The notes under the pieces: model-generated | Database searches by the model: none | Told to the model about the DNA's origin: nothing | What the model saw: the letters and a program-made list of their open reading frames with translations, nothing else | Origin: Hydrotalea sp. | Lineage (GTDB): Bacteria; Bacteroidota; Bacteroidia; Chitinophagales; Chitinophagaceae | Assembly: GCA_022402565.1 (NCBI GenBank) | Contig: JAKRSC010000022.1 | Location: 1 to 64,000, forward strand | Direction: 5' to 3' | Length of the DNA stretch: 64,000 bases | Part shown: piece by piece, positions 29,417 through 38,424 of the stretch | Layout of the letters: each line of letters starts with the position of its first letter | Position numbering within the stretch: the stretch's first letter is position 1 | Program-made: the position numbers and the translations under genes

Positions 29417-29433
29417 TGTAACACGAGCGATTT
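29402..29433. terminator. Bidirectional terminator
   Basis: AAAATCGC-C-CGTG / CACG-A-GCGATTTT: 12 paired bases with one C/A mismatch and a 6 nt loop. It overlaps the PAP2 stop codon and serves the convergent protease gene on the other strand. Confidence 0.75.
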
Positions 29434-29457
29434 TGTATACATGTATAGGTTCATAGA

Positions 29458-30663
29458 TTACTTCGCAACCATCGACTTTAATTCTGATACGTAGAAATTC
29501 TTTAATTCATTATTGGCTGAAACCAGCACTTGAACAGAGATTTTTACATTTCCAGAAGGCACATACTTTAATATTTCAGCTTGAGGAATAAATAACTCAA
29601 AATCGCGTGCAGTACCATTGTTAACAGTGTAATTTTTATTCCCTTCAAGATTGACAGATTGATAAGTACATAGAATCATGCTTTTACCAGTTGCATCTGT
29701 ATAAGTAACGGGACGATTAAATTCATCATATACATAAGCTACTATAAATGCACTTGTATTGATATTACTTGAAATACTAAATCTCGGGAAAATGCTCACA
29801 CCCATCTTAGCAACATTCAATAATGTTAAAGGCTCTTGTGGTTTAGTGATATATAAGCGAGGTACTTCTGTGCTTCTTACACCACTTGCAGGATACAAAA
29901 TGCGCATCAAGTTTTTATCGCCTTCAGAAATAGCATTATTCCAATTCACTACATAGCTGTTGGTTGTCCAACCTGGCATAATGGGATAGTGCATTATTGA
30001 ATAACGATCATAAGTAGTTCCGTTTGTGTAGAATTGATTTACAGTTTTAAATAAGTTCCAATCAACTGCATCTCTATCCCAACCATTGGTACGCTTTAAT
30101 TCTGCATATACATAGTCTTTATTCCACTTAATTCCAGAGATAGGACTGCTGTGCTCATGCAACAAGCCAATAGCATGACCAAACTCGTGAACAATACAAG
30201 TGTATGTGTATGCTGCAGTTTTGAATGTAGTTGTATCCAAATTCATAGTCTTTTGATCTTGAGGAACAGAAAGAGCTTGAATACCAATTCTTGAGTTATT
30301 TCCACCTTTGTTATCTAACAACACACGAATATGTGCATCACCAGTTTCTACAAATTGAAATTTAATATTGGCATATTTCTCCCATTCTTTGGCATACGCC
30401 TGAATCATTTGTCGCATTTGCGGACTACCATTCCAGATTTTCACATAAAGAATTGAACCTACATCCCACAGATAAAAATTATCTGCCAGCCCGCGACCGC
30501 CTTTCAAATCGGTAGTGTCTAAGAGGAAGTTTTTAGGAGGATCTACGGTACTACAGGGAGCCGTTCCTTTAACGAATGGTATACCTGGCTGCTTTTTTTG
30601 TTGGGCATACGTACCCAAAGAAATTGTGAGCATACCCACAAAGGCTAAGACAAGCTTTTTCAT
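29458..30663 (-). CDS. Secreted astacin-like zinc metalloprotease (M12A)
   Basis: A 401 aa protein starting at MKKLVLAFVGMLTISLGTYAQ, a clear signal peptide; the 12 residue longer frame is unlikely. The astacin zinc site HEFGHAIGLLHEH (HExxHxxGxxHE, ~155-167 of the mature frame) and Met-turn YSIMHYPIM (~215) are intact. Upstream, YVKIWNGSPQMRQMIQAYAKEWEKYANIKFQFV is the usual M12/M10-like N-subdomain. The C-terminal ~130 residues form an extra beta-rich domain. It is predicted to act outside the inner membrane; substrate unknown. Confidence 0.88.
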   Translation of the reverse strand: MKKLVLAFVGMLTISLGTYAQQKKQPGIPFVKGTAPCSTVDPPKNFLLDTTDLKGGRGLADNFYLWDVGSILYVKIWNGSPQMRQMIQAYAKEWEKYANIKFQFVETGDAHIRVLLDNKGGNNSRIGIQALSVPQDQKTMNLDTTTFKTAAYTYTCIVHEFGHAIGLLHEHSSPISGIKWNKDYVYAELKRTNGWDRDAVDWNLFKTVNQFYTNGTTYDRYSIMHYPIMPGWTTNSYVVNWNNAISEGDKNLMRILYPASGVRSTEVPRLYITKPQEPLTLLNVAKMGVSIFPRFSISSNINTSAFIVAYVYDEFNRPVTYTDATGKSMILCTYQSVNLEGNKNYTVNNGTARDFELFIPQAEILKYVPSGNVKISVQVLVSANNELKNFYVSELKSMVAK

Positions 30664-30796
30664 ACTAAGTTGATTTAAAGATGATTGAAAATAAGCCATT
30701 TCGTCATTTTTTGAATGTTTTGTTGATTTGTTCTTTGTAGCAAGGATGCAAAACCCATTTTTTTTACATAATCAGGGCTGAAAAAAAGAAGTAAAC

Positions 30797-30826
30797 TTGT
30801 CAAAATCGCCCGAATACCTATATTTG
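30797..30826 (+). promoter_or_regulatory. tRNA-Pro promoter
   Basis: TTG (30797-30799), 19 bp, TATATTTG (30819-30826): an essentially perfect Bacteroidota vegetative promoter, ending 17 bp before the tRNA 5' end. Confidence 0.85.
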
Positions 30827-30843
30827 CACTCCCAAAACGGAAA

Positions 30844-30917
30844 CGGGAAGTAGCGCAGGCCGGTAGCGCACCTGGTTTGGGACCAGGGGGTCGCAGGTTC
30901 GAATCCTGTCTTCCCGA
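30844..30917 (+). tRNA. tRNA-Pro(TGG)
   Basis: Acceptor CGGGAAG pairs with CTTCCCG. D stem GCGC/GCGC, anticodon stem CCTGG/CCAGG with loop TTTGGGA (anticodon TGG), T stem GCAGG/CCTGT with TTCGAAT. Discriminator A; CCA is not encoded. The 3' half is the integration site of the island, and the copy at attL leaves the tRNA complete. Confidence 0.98.
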
Positions 30918-30922
30918 CAAAA
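30876..30922. repeat. attL, 47 bp core
   Basis: It begins TTTGGGACCAGGG in the anticodon loop and ends CCCGACAAAA just past the tRNA. Identical to 51454-51500. Confidence 0.95.
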
Positions 30923-30952
30923 GAGTATCATGAAAATGGTGCTCTTTTTTTT
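30922..30952 (+). terminator. Island-supplied terminator for tRNA-Pro
   Basis: AGAGTATCAT-gaaa-ATGGTGCTCT, ten pairs including two G-T wobbles, then eight T residues. It lies inside the island and replaces the tRNA's original terminator, which was displaced to 51506-51534. Confidence 0.8.
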
Positions 30953-31048
30953 GCTCTAAACTCAATATAGATAAGGGTTTCAAGAGATACAAGAAACACA
31001 CTGAGCATCAAATAAAATTGTTTTACAATCTGTTTTAAGGATTAAGCT

Positions 31049-31110
31049 GATACCCAAAAAGCCCGTAACACTAAAATTTGGGTCACAAATGGGTCACACT
31101 TTGGGTCACA
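31049..31110. promoter_or_regulatory. Candidate integrase arm-type sites near attL
   Basis: GATACCCAAA (31049-31058) is the inverse of TTTGGGTATC found twice near attR. Then TGGGTCACA occurs three times at 31079-31087, 31090-31098 and 31102-31110, spaced 11-12 bp, overlapping the integrase start codon. The shared TTTGGGT core and helical spacing suggest binding by the integrase arm domain or an excisionase, and possible autoregulation. Confidence 0.55.
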
Positions 31111-32249
31111 AGTCTCCTAAGGGAGCAGTTGCAATATCTAATTACAAAGAGAGAATTAGATTACGCTGGAGATATCAAGGAAAGAGATATTCTTTAAACC
31201 TTTCAGCCTACAACAAAATCAACCTTGCAGCAGCAAGAAGAAAAGCGTTAGAAATTGAGTATGACATCGCCAACAATCAGTTCGATGTCACCCTTCAGAA
31301 ATATGGAGGACAGAAAACTAAGAACGCTAATGAAGCAGTTCAACAACCTACTTCTATCGTTGAATACTTCGAGAAATGGGTTAAGGAATACAAGCAGATG
31401 GATTGTGAAGTCAACTCTGACTACTTCTACTTAAGGAACACCATCAGAAGATGGGGTGATGTTGGCAGTGATGAGGTCTTGGGTAAACTCAATGCTGAAA
31501 CTTTTGGTCCTAAAACCTTCAATGAGAGGTTGGCGATGTTAAAATCATTCTCTAATTGGATGAAGCAACAAGGCTACTGGACTGTTAACCCCTTTGAGGG
31601 AGTATCAAAGAGAAAAATTAAGAAGACAGAGAACCCTGAAAGAGAACCCTTCTCAGAAGAAGAAATCAAACAAATATTAGAGGCCATTAAAACAGATCGT
31701 TTCTGCCCTCCAAGCTCTAGGTATAAACATTCATTTTACTATCCTTTTATATACTTCTTATTCAAAACAGGTGTTAGGCCAGCAGAAGCAGTGGGACTTA
31801 GAGTGAACTGTGTTAATCTGAATAAAAACATGATTGTCATTAAAGAAGTATTAGCTCGTTCAGTTAAAGGAACCAATGCAGCAGTAAGAGTAAGAAAGGA
31901 AACAAAGAACGGCAAAGTGAGAATGTTGCCATTAACAGAAGACTTAAAAGATGTTCTACTTCCTATGCTTTCTGGAAAAGGAGAGGATGACTTAGTATTT
32001 ACTTCTGTAACTGGATTACCTATTGATGACAGAATGTTTCAGAGAAGAATCTTCTCAGTTGTTCTTCAGAACTTACATATACCTCATAGGGTATTATATG
32101 CATGCAGACATACTTTTGGAAGTAGGTGTATCGACCAGGGATTAAGTCCAGTGATGACTGCTTTCTTAATGGGAAATAATCCTGAAACAGCTTTGAGAAA
32201 TTATGTACATCAAATTAGCTTACCTGACAAATTACCTGATATAAATTAA
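31089..32249 (+). CDS. int: Tyrosine recombinase / integrase
   Basis: A 386 aa site-specific recombinase. N-terminal arm-binding region (GHKSPKGAVAISNYKERIRLRWRYQGKRYSLNLS, residues ~7-40), SAM-like core-binding domain (~95-185), catalytic domain with Arg I in KTGVRPAEAVGLR (~230), Lys in RKETKNGKVRMLPL, HxxR region YACRHTFGSR (~337-346) and the nucleophile Tyr in ALRNYVHQ (~370). It lies beside attL in tRNA-Pro and is therefore the likely enzyme for both integration and excision. A near-identical copy of its last ~48 codons lies at 51772-51919, evidence for a second related element. The ATG is within the repeated TGGGTCACA array. Confidence 0.95.
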   Translation: MGHTLGHKSPKGAVAISNYKERIRLRWRYQGKRYSLNLSAYNKINLAAARRKALEIEYDIANNQFDVTLQKYGGQKTKNANEAVQQPTSIVEYFEKWVKEYKQMDCEVNSDYFYLRNTIRRWGDVGSDEVLGKLNAETFGPKTFNERLAMLKSFSNWMKQQGYWTVNPFEGVSKRKIKKTENPEREPFSEEEIKQILEAIKTDRFCPPSSRYKHSFYYPFIYFLFKTGVRPAEAVGLRVNCVNLNKNMIVIKEVLARSVKGTNAAVRVRKETKNGKVRMLPLTEDLKDVLLPMLSGKGEDDLVFTSVTGLPIDDRMFQRRIFSVVLQNLHIPHRVLYACRHTFGSRCIDQGLSPVMTAFLMGNNPETALRNYVHQISLPDKLPDIN

Positions 32250-32452
32250 TGTCATTGCTGAATTTCTTTAATGAATGTGAGAAGAAGTACTACTGTATAG
32301 GTAATCAGTACCCAGCTATCAAGTCGAGTTCGGGGTACCCCCTATGTTTGTTTCGTGGAATAATCAATCTCACTAGTCTGAGATCTTTTTCTGCATTTTA
32401 TTTAAACAATGTTTTTAAAGTAAGCACAATGTTTACTCAGAACTATATCTGA

Positions 32453-32820
32453 AAGAATCACAATTTTAATTATTCACTTTTTTAGTGAAATAACTGCAAT
32501 ATATATTGTTAACAACTGATCAGTGCACAGGTCAGTCTGATTTCCTCACCTCTAAATAACATCACATGAGTCCTTAAACTAACACACCACAACATATCCT
32601 CATTCATTATACTTAGAGCCCTGTTGGACATTATTCCAATGGGGCTCTCTGCATTTAGGGGATATCCTTAGTTGCTTCACGGGATGTGAAGTGACTATTT
32701 CAATCTTGAGTTAAACGCTCACATTATTCATTACTTGGTAATGTCCATTCATAAAAATGCTCCAGAGGAGTACGAGTCCAATGGAGCTGAGTGAACATTC
32801 ACCAAACAACAATCAAAATT
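32453..32820 (+). other. Non-coding leader with two hairpins
   Basis: No convincing gene. Hairpin 1 (32615-32648) pairs AGAGCCC with GGGCTCT and, inside it, TTGGA with TCCAA. Hairpin 2 (32675-32691) pairs CTTCAC with GTGAAG. Neither has a T-run. They sit upstream of the ATPase-DUF3871 operon and may be structured leader RNA, a small RNA or part of a replication region. Confidence 0.45.
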
Positions 32821-33687
32821 ATGAAATTTCAAATTGCTAAACGAAAGCAATCTTCTATTAAGATGGCCTTACAAGGTCCAAGTGGAAGTGGTAAGACTTA
32901 TTCGAGCTTACACATTGCTTATGGGTTAACTGGCGACTGGAAGAAGATCGTCGTAATTGATACCCAACACAGCGCAAGTAGCTGTTATGCTCACCTCGGA
33001 GAATACTGGGTAGCATCTCTAGAACCTCCCTTTGAACCTGAGAAGTTCATTGATGCCATTCTCTACTGTGAACGGAAAGGTTTCCAAGCCATTATCCTGG
33101 ACTCCTACTCCGATGAGTGGGAATACTTGCTTGACTTTCATGCGAGCTTAGGAGGGAACTCTTATGCTGCTTGGGGTAAAGTTATACCTCGACATAACCA
33201 ACTTGTTGAGATCATTTTGAACTCCCCTGCTCACATCATCCTCAATGTGCGCTCTAAACAAGATGTCATCATTGTAGATAAGCAGCAAGAACGAGTAGCT
33301 GAGAAAGTGGGGTTAAAGGGTATTCAGAAGGATGGATATGAATATGACTTACCCTTAGCATTCACATTAGATATGTCACATTTAGCATCAGTTAATAAAG
33401 ATGTGAGTGGACGCTTTGAAAGTAACCAACTGCATCAACTTGGAGTTAACACGGGTAAACTATTACTCAACTGGATCCAGTCAGCTGAACCGCTCACTTC
33501 AAGAGACATTGAGCTCAGAGTGAATGAATCTAAGTCCATTGCCGAGTTACTACAACTCTATTATGGATACCCCAAGTTAACAGGCATGTTAAAGGAGCAG
33601 TTTGAACGTCGTAAGAAGATGCTCCAACAACCAAACACCTCATCTCCTAACCATCAATTCTCACAAAATGGAAAACACACTTCATAA
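32821..33687 (+). CDS. AAA/RecA-like P-loop ATPase
   Basis: A 288 aa P-loop protein of the phage-type AAA_24/Sak4-like group. Walker A QGPSGSGKTYSS (~20-31), VVIDTQHSASS (~46), Walker B AIILDSYSDEW (~93), then NVRSKQDVIIVDK. Proteins of this kind act as single-strand annealing or recombination ATPases in phages and elements. ATG 32821 is chosen; the earlier in-frame GTG at 32791 lacks support. It overlaps the DUF3871 gene by 20 bp, so the two are coupled; the pair is common in Bacteroidota islands. Confidence 0.8.
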   Translation: MKFQIAKRKQSSIKMALQGPSGSGKTYSSLHIAYGLTGDWKKIVVIDTQHSASSCYAHLGEYWVASLEPPFEPEKFIDAILYCERKGFQAIILDSYSDEWEYLLDFHASLGGNSYAAWGKVIPRHNQLVEIILNSPAHIILNVRSKQDVIIVDKQQERVAEKVGLKGIQKDGYEYDLPLAFTLDMSHLASVNKDVSGRFESNQLHQLGVNTGKLLLNWIQSAEPLTSRDIELRVNESKSIAELLQLYYGYPKLTGMLKEQFERRKKMLQQPNTSSPNHQFSQNGKHTS

Positions 33688-34663
33688 TCCCATGCTCCTA
33701 CCCATTCGAGTAGAGCCAAAGTCGAACATCCTCCAAGCAACACCTCAGGAGGAGTTATTCATAACAGCTAACACCATTGCTGTGCCCTTTCATGAAATCA
33801 AAACACAACACATCATTCCAGTGTATGTGAAGGATAATGAAACACTCATTTCCCACACCGACTTCATTGAGAGTGCATTTGAAGCAGTGAGTGACTTCTA
33901 TCCCAATGAGACCATCTTACCTCCAGTCATTCGTGTATCACACCCCATTAAGGGAAGGATACCAGAAGCGAAGGATAAACCCGTTGCTCAGTTAGAGGAA
34001 TGGGAGAAGACGCTCTATTATGAGCGCATGGCTTTTGTGATTGAGATACCCACCATTTACGATGATGTTGATGGTAATCGGTTAACCCTCACCATTGGAG
34101 GTGTGAAAGCCTATAACTTAGATAACCTCTATAACCGCAAAGGCTCTGGAGAATACTTTAAGTTATTCGTTGGACTGAAGAATAAAGTCTGCACCAACCT
34201 ATGTGTTTGGGGAGATGGCTTAAAGAAGGATATACGAGTAAACTCAGTTGGAATGATTCGTGGATGCTATGAGAACTTACTGGAATATTACAATGTCAAA
34301 TACCATCTGCATCATTTAAATAAGTTAACTCAGCGACATATCACTGAAGCGCAGTTTGCACAGTTAATTGGACGTTGTAGAATGTATCCTCATTTACCCA
34401 ATAACTTGAAGAAGGAAATACCAGTATTGCAGTTAGTGGACTCACAAATTAATAGCATTGTTCGTGACTACTACCACGATAAGTCATTCTGTCGGGATGC
34501 AGTCGGTAACATCAACCTCTGGAAGCTCTATAACCTCTTCACAGAAGCGAACAAGAGCAGCTACATTGATACCTTCTTAGAGAGGTCAGTGAACTCCTTC
34601 GACTTTGTCGATCAGGTCTATGACTGCTTAGAACATAAGCATTACAACTGGTATCTATCTTAA
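33668..34663 (+). CDS. DUF3871 family protein
   Basis: A 331 aa protein recognised by NPMLLPIRVEPKSN at the start and the central GGVKAYNLDNLYNRKGSGEYF and LKNKVCTNLCVWGDGLKKDIRVNS regions typical of DUF3871, a family nearly restricted to Bacteroidota mobile elements. Its biochemical role is unknown, and part of the region resembles phage DUF932-like proteins. Translation is coupled to the ATPase gene (20 bp overlap). A terminator follows. Confidence 0.8.
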   Translation: MENTLHNPMLLPIRVEPKSNILQATPQEELFITANTIAVPFHEIKTQHIIPVYVKDNETLISHTDFIESAFEAVSDFYPNETILPPVIRVSHPIKGRIPEAKDKPVAQLEEWEKTLYYERMAFVIEIPTIYDDVDGNRLTLTIGGVKAYNLDNLYNRKGSGEYFKLFVGLKNKVCTNLCVWGDGLKKDIRVNSVGMIRGCYENLLEYYNVKYHLHHLNKLTQRHITEAQFAQLIGRCRMYPHLPNNLKKEIPVLQLVDSQINSIVRDYYHDKSFCRDAVGNINLWKLYNLFTEANKSSYIDTFLERSVNSFDFVDQVYDCLEHKHYNWYLS

Positions 34664-34679
34664 ATCACCACTTAATGAG

Positions 34680-34706
34680 AGCGCCTTCCACTTTGAGGGC
34701 GCTTTT
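34680..34706 (+). terminator. Terminator after DUF3871
   Basis: AGCGCC (34680-34685) / GGCGCT (34698-34703), 12 nt loop, short T-run TTTTG. Confidence 0.65.
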
Positions 34707-34709
34707 GTT

Positions 34710-35168
34710 ATGTTAACACCCACCATTATGAACCTATTAACTGAAATAACCATCTCTTATAAACCACCTAGGGATGAAGAACAAATCACAATCCGATCAT
34801 CAGCGAAAGCTTATGAAGTATTACTCCCATCCTTCGATCCCGATATTATCTGCTTACAGGAAGAAATGAAGGTCTTACTACTGGATAAAGCCAATCATGC
34901 CATTGGAGTATTTAGTCCACATAAAGGAGGCATAGATGCAACTGTAGTAGATATCCGCATCATATTAGCAACAGCCCTTAAATGTGCAGCCTCAGGGTTA
35001 ATCCTGGCACATAACCATCCCTCAGGAAATCTCAAAGTATCTGAACAGGATAAGCAGTTAACTAAGCAAATGAAGGAAGCCTGTACCCTACTCAACCTTA
35101 AAGTAATGGATCACTTAATCATCACGCCAAAGGGTTACTTATCCTTTGCTGATGAGGGGCTACTTTAG
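34710..35168 (+). CDS. RadC-like JAB domain protein
   Basis: A 152 aa protein with the JAMM metal site: HNHPSGN at ~108-114 (ILAHNHPSGNLKVSEQD, HxHPSGxxxxSxxD) and the upstream glutamate in CLQEEMKVLLLDKANH. Shortened RadC proteins of this type are very common in Bacteroidota integrative elements and phages; the old DNA-repair label is not supported experimentally. ATG 34710 or 34728 are both possible starts. Directly behind the DUF3871 terminator and before its own terminator. Confidence 0.85.
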   Translation: MLTPTIMNLLTEITISYKPPRDEEQITIRSSAKAYEVLLPSFDPDIICLQEEMKVLLLDKANHAIGVFSPHKGGIDATVVDIRIILATALKCAASGLILAHNHPSGNLKVSEQDKQLTKQMKEACTLLNLKVMDHLIITPKGYLSFADEGLL

Positions 35169-35180
35169 TTATGTTGAATA

Positions 35181-35217
35181 AATCTGGCCTCGAAACTAAA
35201 CGAGGTCAGATTTTTTA
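35181..35217 (+). terminator. Terminator after radC-like gene
   Basis: AATCTGGCCTCG / CGAGGTCAGATT (one G-T pair), 8 nt loop, six T residues. Confidence 0.9.
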
Positions 35218-35610
35218 AAAATTAGTTAATACTTGACGACTGAATACAAAACTTTATTACTAAATTTATTTCATGCTATGATGGTGACATTAACGATTTG
35301 AAGCAGAAAGATTAGCCGCTATCCATCATGACATAATTACTGCCCGCCCCACTAAATTAAGTAGATATATTGGTGCTTACTCATAACAAATTGTGAGTGA
35401 GAGTAGCGAAGCTGTGTAAGATCATTTTAGTTTATTTAAATAAGCTTACAATGAGTTTGGATTATTCCGATAATAATCAAAATTTAGCCAACACCACTCA
35501 TGCAATTAAGTCAACATTCATTCAACAAATTGGATTGTTACGGCGTATATTTATGAGTTGGCGGCAACACTAGAAAATACCTCCAAATTTGAACACCAGA
35601 TAAAAATAAA
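35218..35610. other. Intergenic leader of the cassette region
   Basis: About 390 bp without a gene. It is AT-rich. Near its right end GTTACGG...GAGTTGGCGGCAAC resembles the edges of the attC-like palindrome at 37621-37759, suggesting that the AIPR gene entered as a cassette here. No clear promoter was found. Confidence 0.35.
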
Positions 35611-37587
35611 ATGGCAAATACTAACATGGCAAACTTAGACGAGAGAATACAAGAACTTTACGAACAGTTTATTGACTTTCCTACAAAAAACAAAATTGTA
35701 CGGAATGGGCAACGTGACGATGCATTTTCATTGGTTGTTTTCGAAATTCTATTTCAGAACTATCATGGAATAAAAAAACTCAATTACAATGAGGAATTAC
35801 ATCGTGATATTCTTTGTCAATACATCGTTCCACCTCCCGATGACAGCATTGATATTTTTTTTGAGGAAAAAGATTTAGACGAGTGCATTTATCATATTGT
35901 CCAAGTGAAGAATTCAAAGTTATCACCTGGTGACATAGAACAATGCTTTGTGCTAATGGAAAACTCTATTAAGATTTACTTGAATAAACCCAAGGACTCT
36001 AAGAAAAATTTAAAGGAATTAATTGCAGATACTGACTTTAGCAAACAATATAAAAACTCATGTATCTATTATGTTGTTCATAGAGGGACAACAAACTTCA
36101 TTAGAAGCCAAAAGAGTAATCAAAAGATAATTACAGGTGATGAACTTCTAATATTAGAAAAAGGGACGAGACAAATGTCCGTACCAAAAGAGGATTTTGA
36201 AATTGATACAGGCAACAATTTCATAGTCAACAATTTTATTGAAAGTACAAATGGAGCAAAAAAGGTAAATCAAAACATTCCACAATCGTTACTGTGTAAC
36301 TTTAGTGGCTATGATTTAGCTAGACTGAATAACAAGTATGCAAATACATTACTGGGTAGAAATATTCTTTATGGTCAGAACCTAAGAGAATCTTTAAGCA
36401 AAAATTCCAAAACATATGACAGTATGTTTTCTACAATCAATAAAGAGGCAGAACTTTTTTTATTCTATAACAACGGAATAACAATTATTTCAAGCGACTT
36501 TAATGCAGTTGGAATTAATAATAAAGAAAAAATAACTGTTGAGAATTTTTCAATAATAAATGGAGCTCAAACAACAAGCACACTTGGGGCTTACCTAAGA
36601 GATGCTGAAGTGAATGACGAACAAGATAAAATTGAAAAACTTAAGAATGTTTTCGTCCTTACTAAAATTTATAAAATCAATAAAGACCTAAAAAATCATG
36701 ATACGATAAGTGAAAACATAAAAATTTTCAACAATACTCAAACTCCTCTCTCCAGCAGAGACATGGTTTCCATTAGGAAAGAACAAATTGCTTTACAAGA
36801 AAAATTATTTTTAGGAGAAACTCCAAACATTTTCGTTTTTATCAAAAAAGGTGAGAACATTCCTCCATATCCAAAAACACAACCTCATCAAAGAGTTACA
36901 AATGAAATATTAGCACAATTAGCACTTTGTGGCTTTTGTACCGAACCATTTACTGCAAAAGATAAAAAGACTAAGATATTTGATAGTGATGGGAAGGAAG
37001 ATGTTTTATTGAATCCAATCTATGACAGATTATTTAATCAAAACAATGGAGTCCTTTTTACAAAAACTAATGAAGAGATTGACGAGCTTCTATTTATTTA
37101 TCGTTTGCATGAGGATACAAAGAAGTATCAAAAGCAATTTCTAAAAAACCAATTGCAAAATCTTAGTCAAAAATCATTGACAAATACTACACAGAAAGAA
37201 CAAAGAGAAAATCAACTCAACGCAATTAAAAGAAATATGGAAATTGCAAACATTTGTTTGTTCTTCAACATTGCGTGCTATTATTCAATGCGAAATCATT
37301 TTGACCATGAGATTCCGAATATTGATAAACTTTCATTTGAAACGAAAAAATACTATGAAGGCAAAGACAACTATAAAGATAAACTGATAAAAGCCTTTAG
37401 TGATTTGGTTTATATTAAGACGATAGAAATAATTAGAAACAACAGCGGTGTTGAGAATGTAAACAACTGGTTAAGGGACATTAAAGGTGCAGAAATATTC
37501 ATGAGGGAGTTGGACAATTTTTTAATTAATTCTGGATTCACGACATCTGAAAAATACGTTGACTTTGTTAAACTTTTTAAAGCGTAA
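35611..37587 (+). CDS. AIPR family abortive infection protein
   Basis: A 658 aa protein of the abortive-infection phage-resistance (AIPR) family. Residues ~70-115 (DDSIDIFFEEKDLDECIYHIVQVKNSK) look like a restriction-endonuclease-fold core with acidic residues and a QVKNSK catalytic-type lysine motif. The AIPR core follows with YNNGITIISSDF (~288) and INGAQTTSTLG (~316), then SENIKIFNNTQTPLSSRDMVS. Known members give phage resistance, and related ones occur alone or beside restriction systems. The gene is isolated and followed by an attC-like palindrome, consistent with lateral arrival. Confidence 0.85.
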   Translation: MANTNMANLDERIQELYEQFIDFPTKNKIVRNGQRDDAFSLVVFEILFQNYHGIKKLNYNEELHRDILCQYIVPPPDDSIDIFFEEKDLDECIYHIVQVKNSKLSPGDIEQCFVLMENSIKIYLNKPKDSKKNLKELIADTDFSKQYKNSCIYYVVHRGTTNFIRSQKSNQKIITGDELLILEKGTRQMSVPKEDFEIDTGNNFIVNNFIESTNGAKKVNQNIPQSLLCNFSGYDLARLNNKYANTLLGRNILYGQNLRESLSKNSKTYDSMFSTINKEAELFLFYNNGITIISSDFNAVGINNKEKITVENFSIINGAQTTSTLGAYLRDAEVNDEQDKIEKLKNVFVLTKIYKINKDLKNHDTISENIKIFNNTQTPLSSRDMVSIRKEQIALQEKLFLGETPNIFVFIKKGENIPPYPKTQPHQRVTNEILAQLALCGFCTEPFTAKDKKTKIFDSDGKEDVLLNPIYDRLFNQNNGVLFTKTNEEIDELLFIYRLHEDTKKYQKQFLKNQLQNLSQKSLTNTTQKEQRENQLNAIKRNMEIANICLFFNIACYYSMRNHFDHEIPNIDKLSFETKKYYEGKDNYKDKLIKAFSDLVYIKTIEIIRNNSGVENVNNWLRDIKGAEIFMRELDNFLINSGFTTSEKYVDFVKLFKA

Positions 37588-37620
37588 CCAAATATGATAC
37601 AGCATACTCCGACAAAAAGA

Positions 37621-37759
37621 GCAGCCGCCAAAAGGCGTTTGGCTCAATGGCGGGTGATGTGGTTAATTGAACATTCTATCTGGCATCAACTTTTCTTGTG
37701 TATTGACAGTTTTGTGCTCCGAAATCCGCCACTACGCAAAGCCGCAAAACGTTATGGGC
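37621..37759. repeat. attC-like imperfect palindrome
   Basis: The left arm (37634-37655, containing TGGCGGGT) and the right arm (37724-37743, containing ATCCGCCACTACGCAAAGCC) are imperfect reverse complements around a ~70 bp AT-rich middle. The right end is AACGTTATGGGC; its complement GCCCATAAC recurs at 38286-38294 after the next gene. This matches the outline of integron attC sites, though the strict RYYYAAC/GTTRRRY core is not satisfied. Confidence 0.5.
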
Positions 37760-37779
37760 AACTATAAAAAGACAGACAA

Positions 37780-38283
37780 ATGGAATTAAAAGACATTTTA
37801 ACTATTGTTGGGTTATCAATAACATTCGCAGGACTAATAAATGTTATTTTGTACCAACTGATATTTTTACCAAAGTTCAACAAGACGTTCAAGAAGTTTG
37901 AATTTGAACTAAAGCAGAAGGACTTAATTAATCAAGAACAATGGAAGCATAAAAGAGATGCTTGTTTTAATGCTTTGAATATAGCTGACGCATTGTTAAG
38001 CAACTACAAGTATCCAAATGTAAAGGACGGAGAAATTAAGCCAGGGAAAATTTCTACAGAAGAAGTAAGAAAATGCTTTAATGACCTTGCCTGTTCTTGT
38101 AGAGAAGCTACTGTCATCGACCTACTCAAAAAAATTATGTTTGAATCTGTAAGCCCTGACATAATAGTTGACTTAAGAAATGCTGTTCGTATAGAATTAG
38201 ATTTCGGAAATCAAGAGTTCGATAAGGACAGAGACAGAGCTTTTGTTGGCAAAGTTGGAGCTGACCCAGACTTAAAAAAATAG
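37780..38283 (+). CDS. Cassette protein with N-terminal membrane helix, unknown
   Basis: A 167 aa protein. A single membrane helix (ILTIVGLSITFAGLINVILYQLIF, ~5-28) is followed by a charged helical cytoplasmic domain with WKHKRDACFNALNIADALL and CFNDLACSCREATVIDLL. This type of short membrane-anchored protein is common in Bacteroidota cassette-like arrays; function unknown. It is enclosed by inverted GTTATGGGC (37751) and GCCCATAAC (38286), supporting its status as a cassette. Confidence 0.6.
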   Translation: MELKDILTIVGLSITFAGLINVILYQLIFLPKFNKTFKKFEFELKQKDLINQEQWKHKRDACFNALNIADALLSNYKYPNVKDGEIKPGKISTEEVRKCFNDLACSCREATVIDLLKKIMFESVSPDIIVDLRNAVRIELDFGNQEFDKDRDRAFVGKVGADPDLKK

Positions 38284-38319
38284 CAGCCCATAACAGCGGT
38301 AACTGTTGCACAACCTCTT
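38284..38319. repeat. Cassette 3' end with shared 22 bp repeat
   Basis: CAGCCCATAACAGCGG begins the expected attC-like end. It is interrupted at 38298 by a 22 bp sequence (core TGTTGCACAACC) that is perfectly repeated at 45686-45707 after the AbiJ-like gene. Confidence 0.6.
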
Positions 38320-38424
38320 TAAATAAAAATAACTTGTGATGATTTTTATTACAAAATGATCACTAAAGCAGTATACTAATAGACTGTCTTAATAGCATTA
38401 ATTTACCATAAATATAATAAACTA

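Noticed and set aside
32249..32452. 67 aa frame overlapping the integrase stop
   Set aside because: No family, no independent ribosome site, and the part repeated at 51919-52012 is explained by the shared integrase tail.
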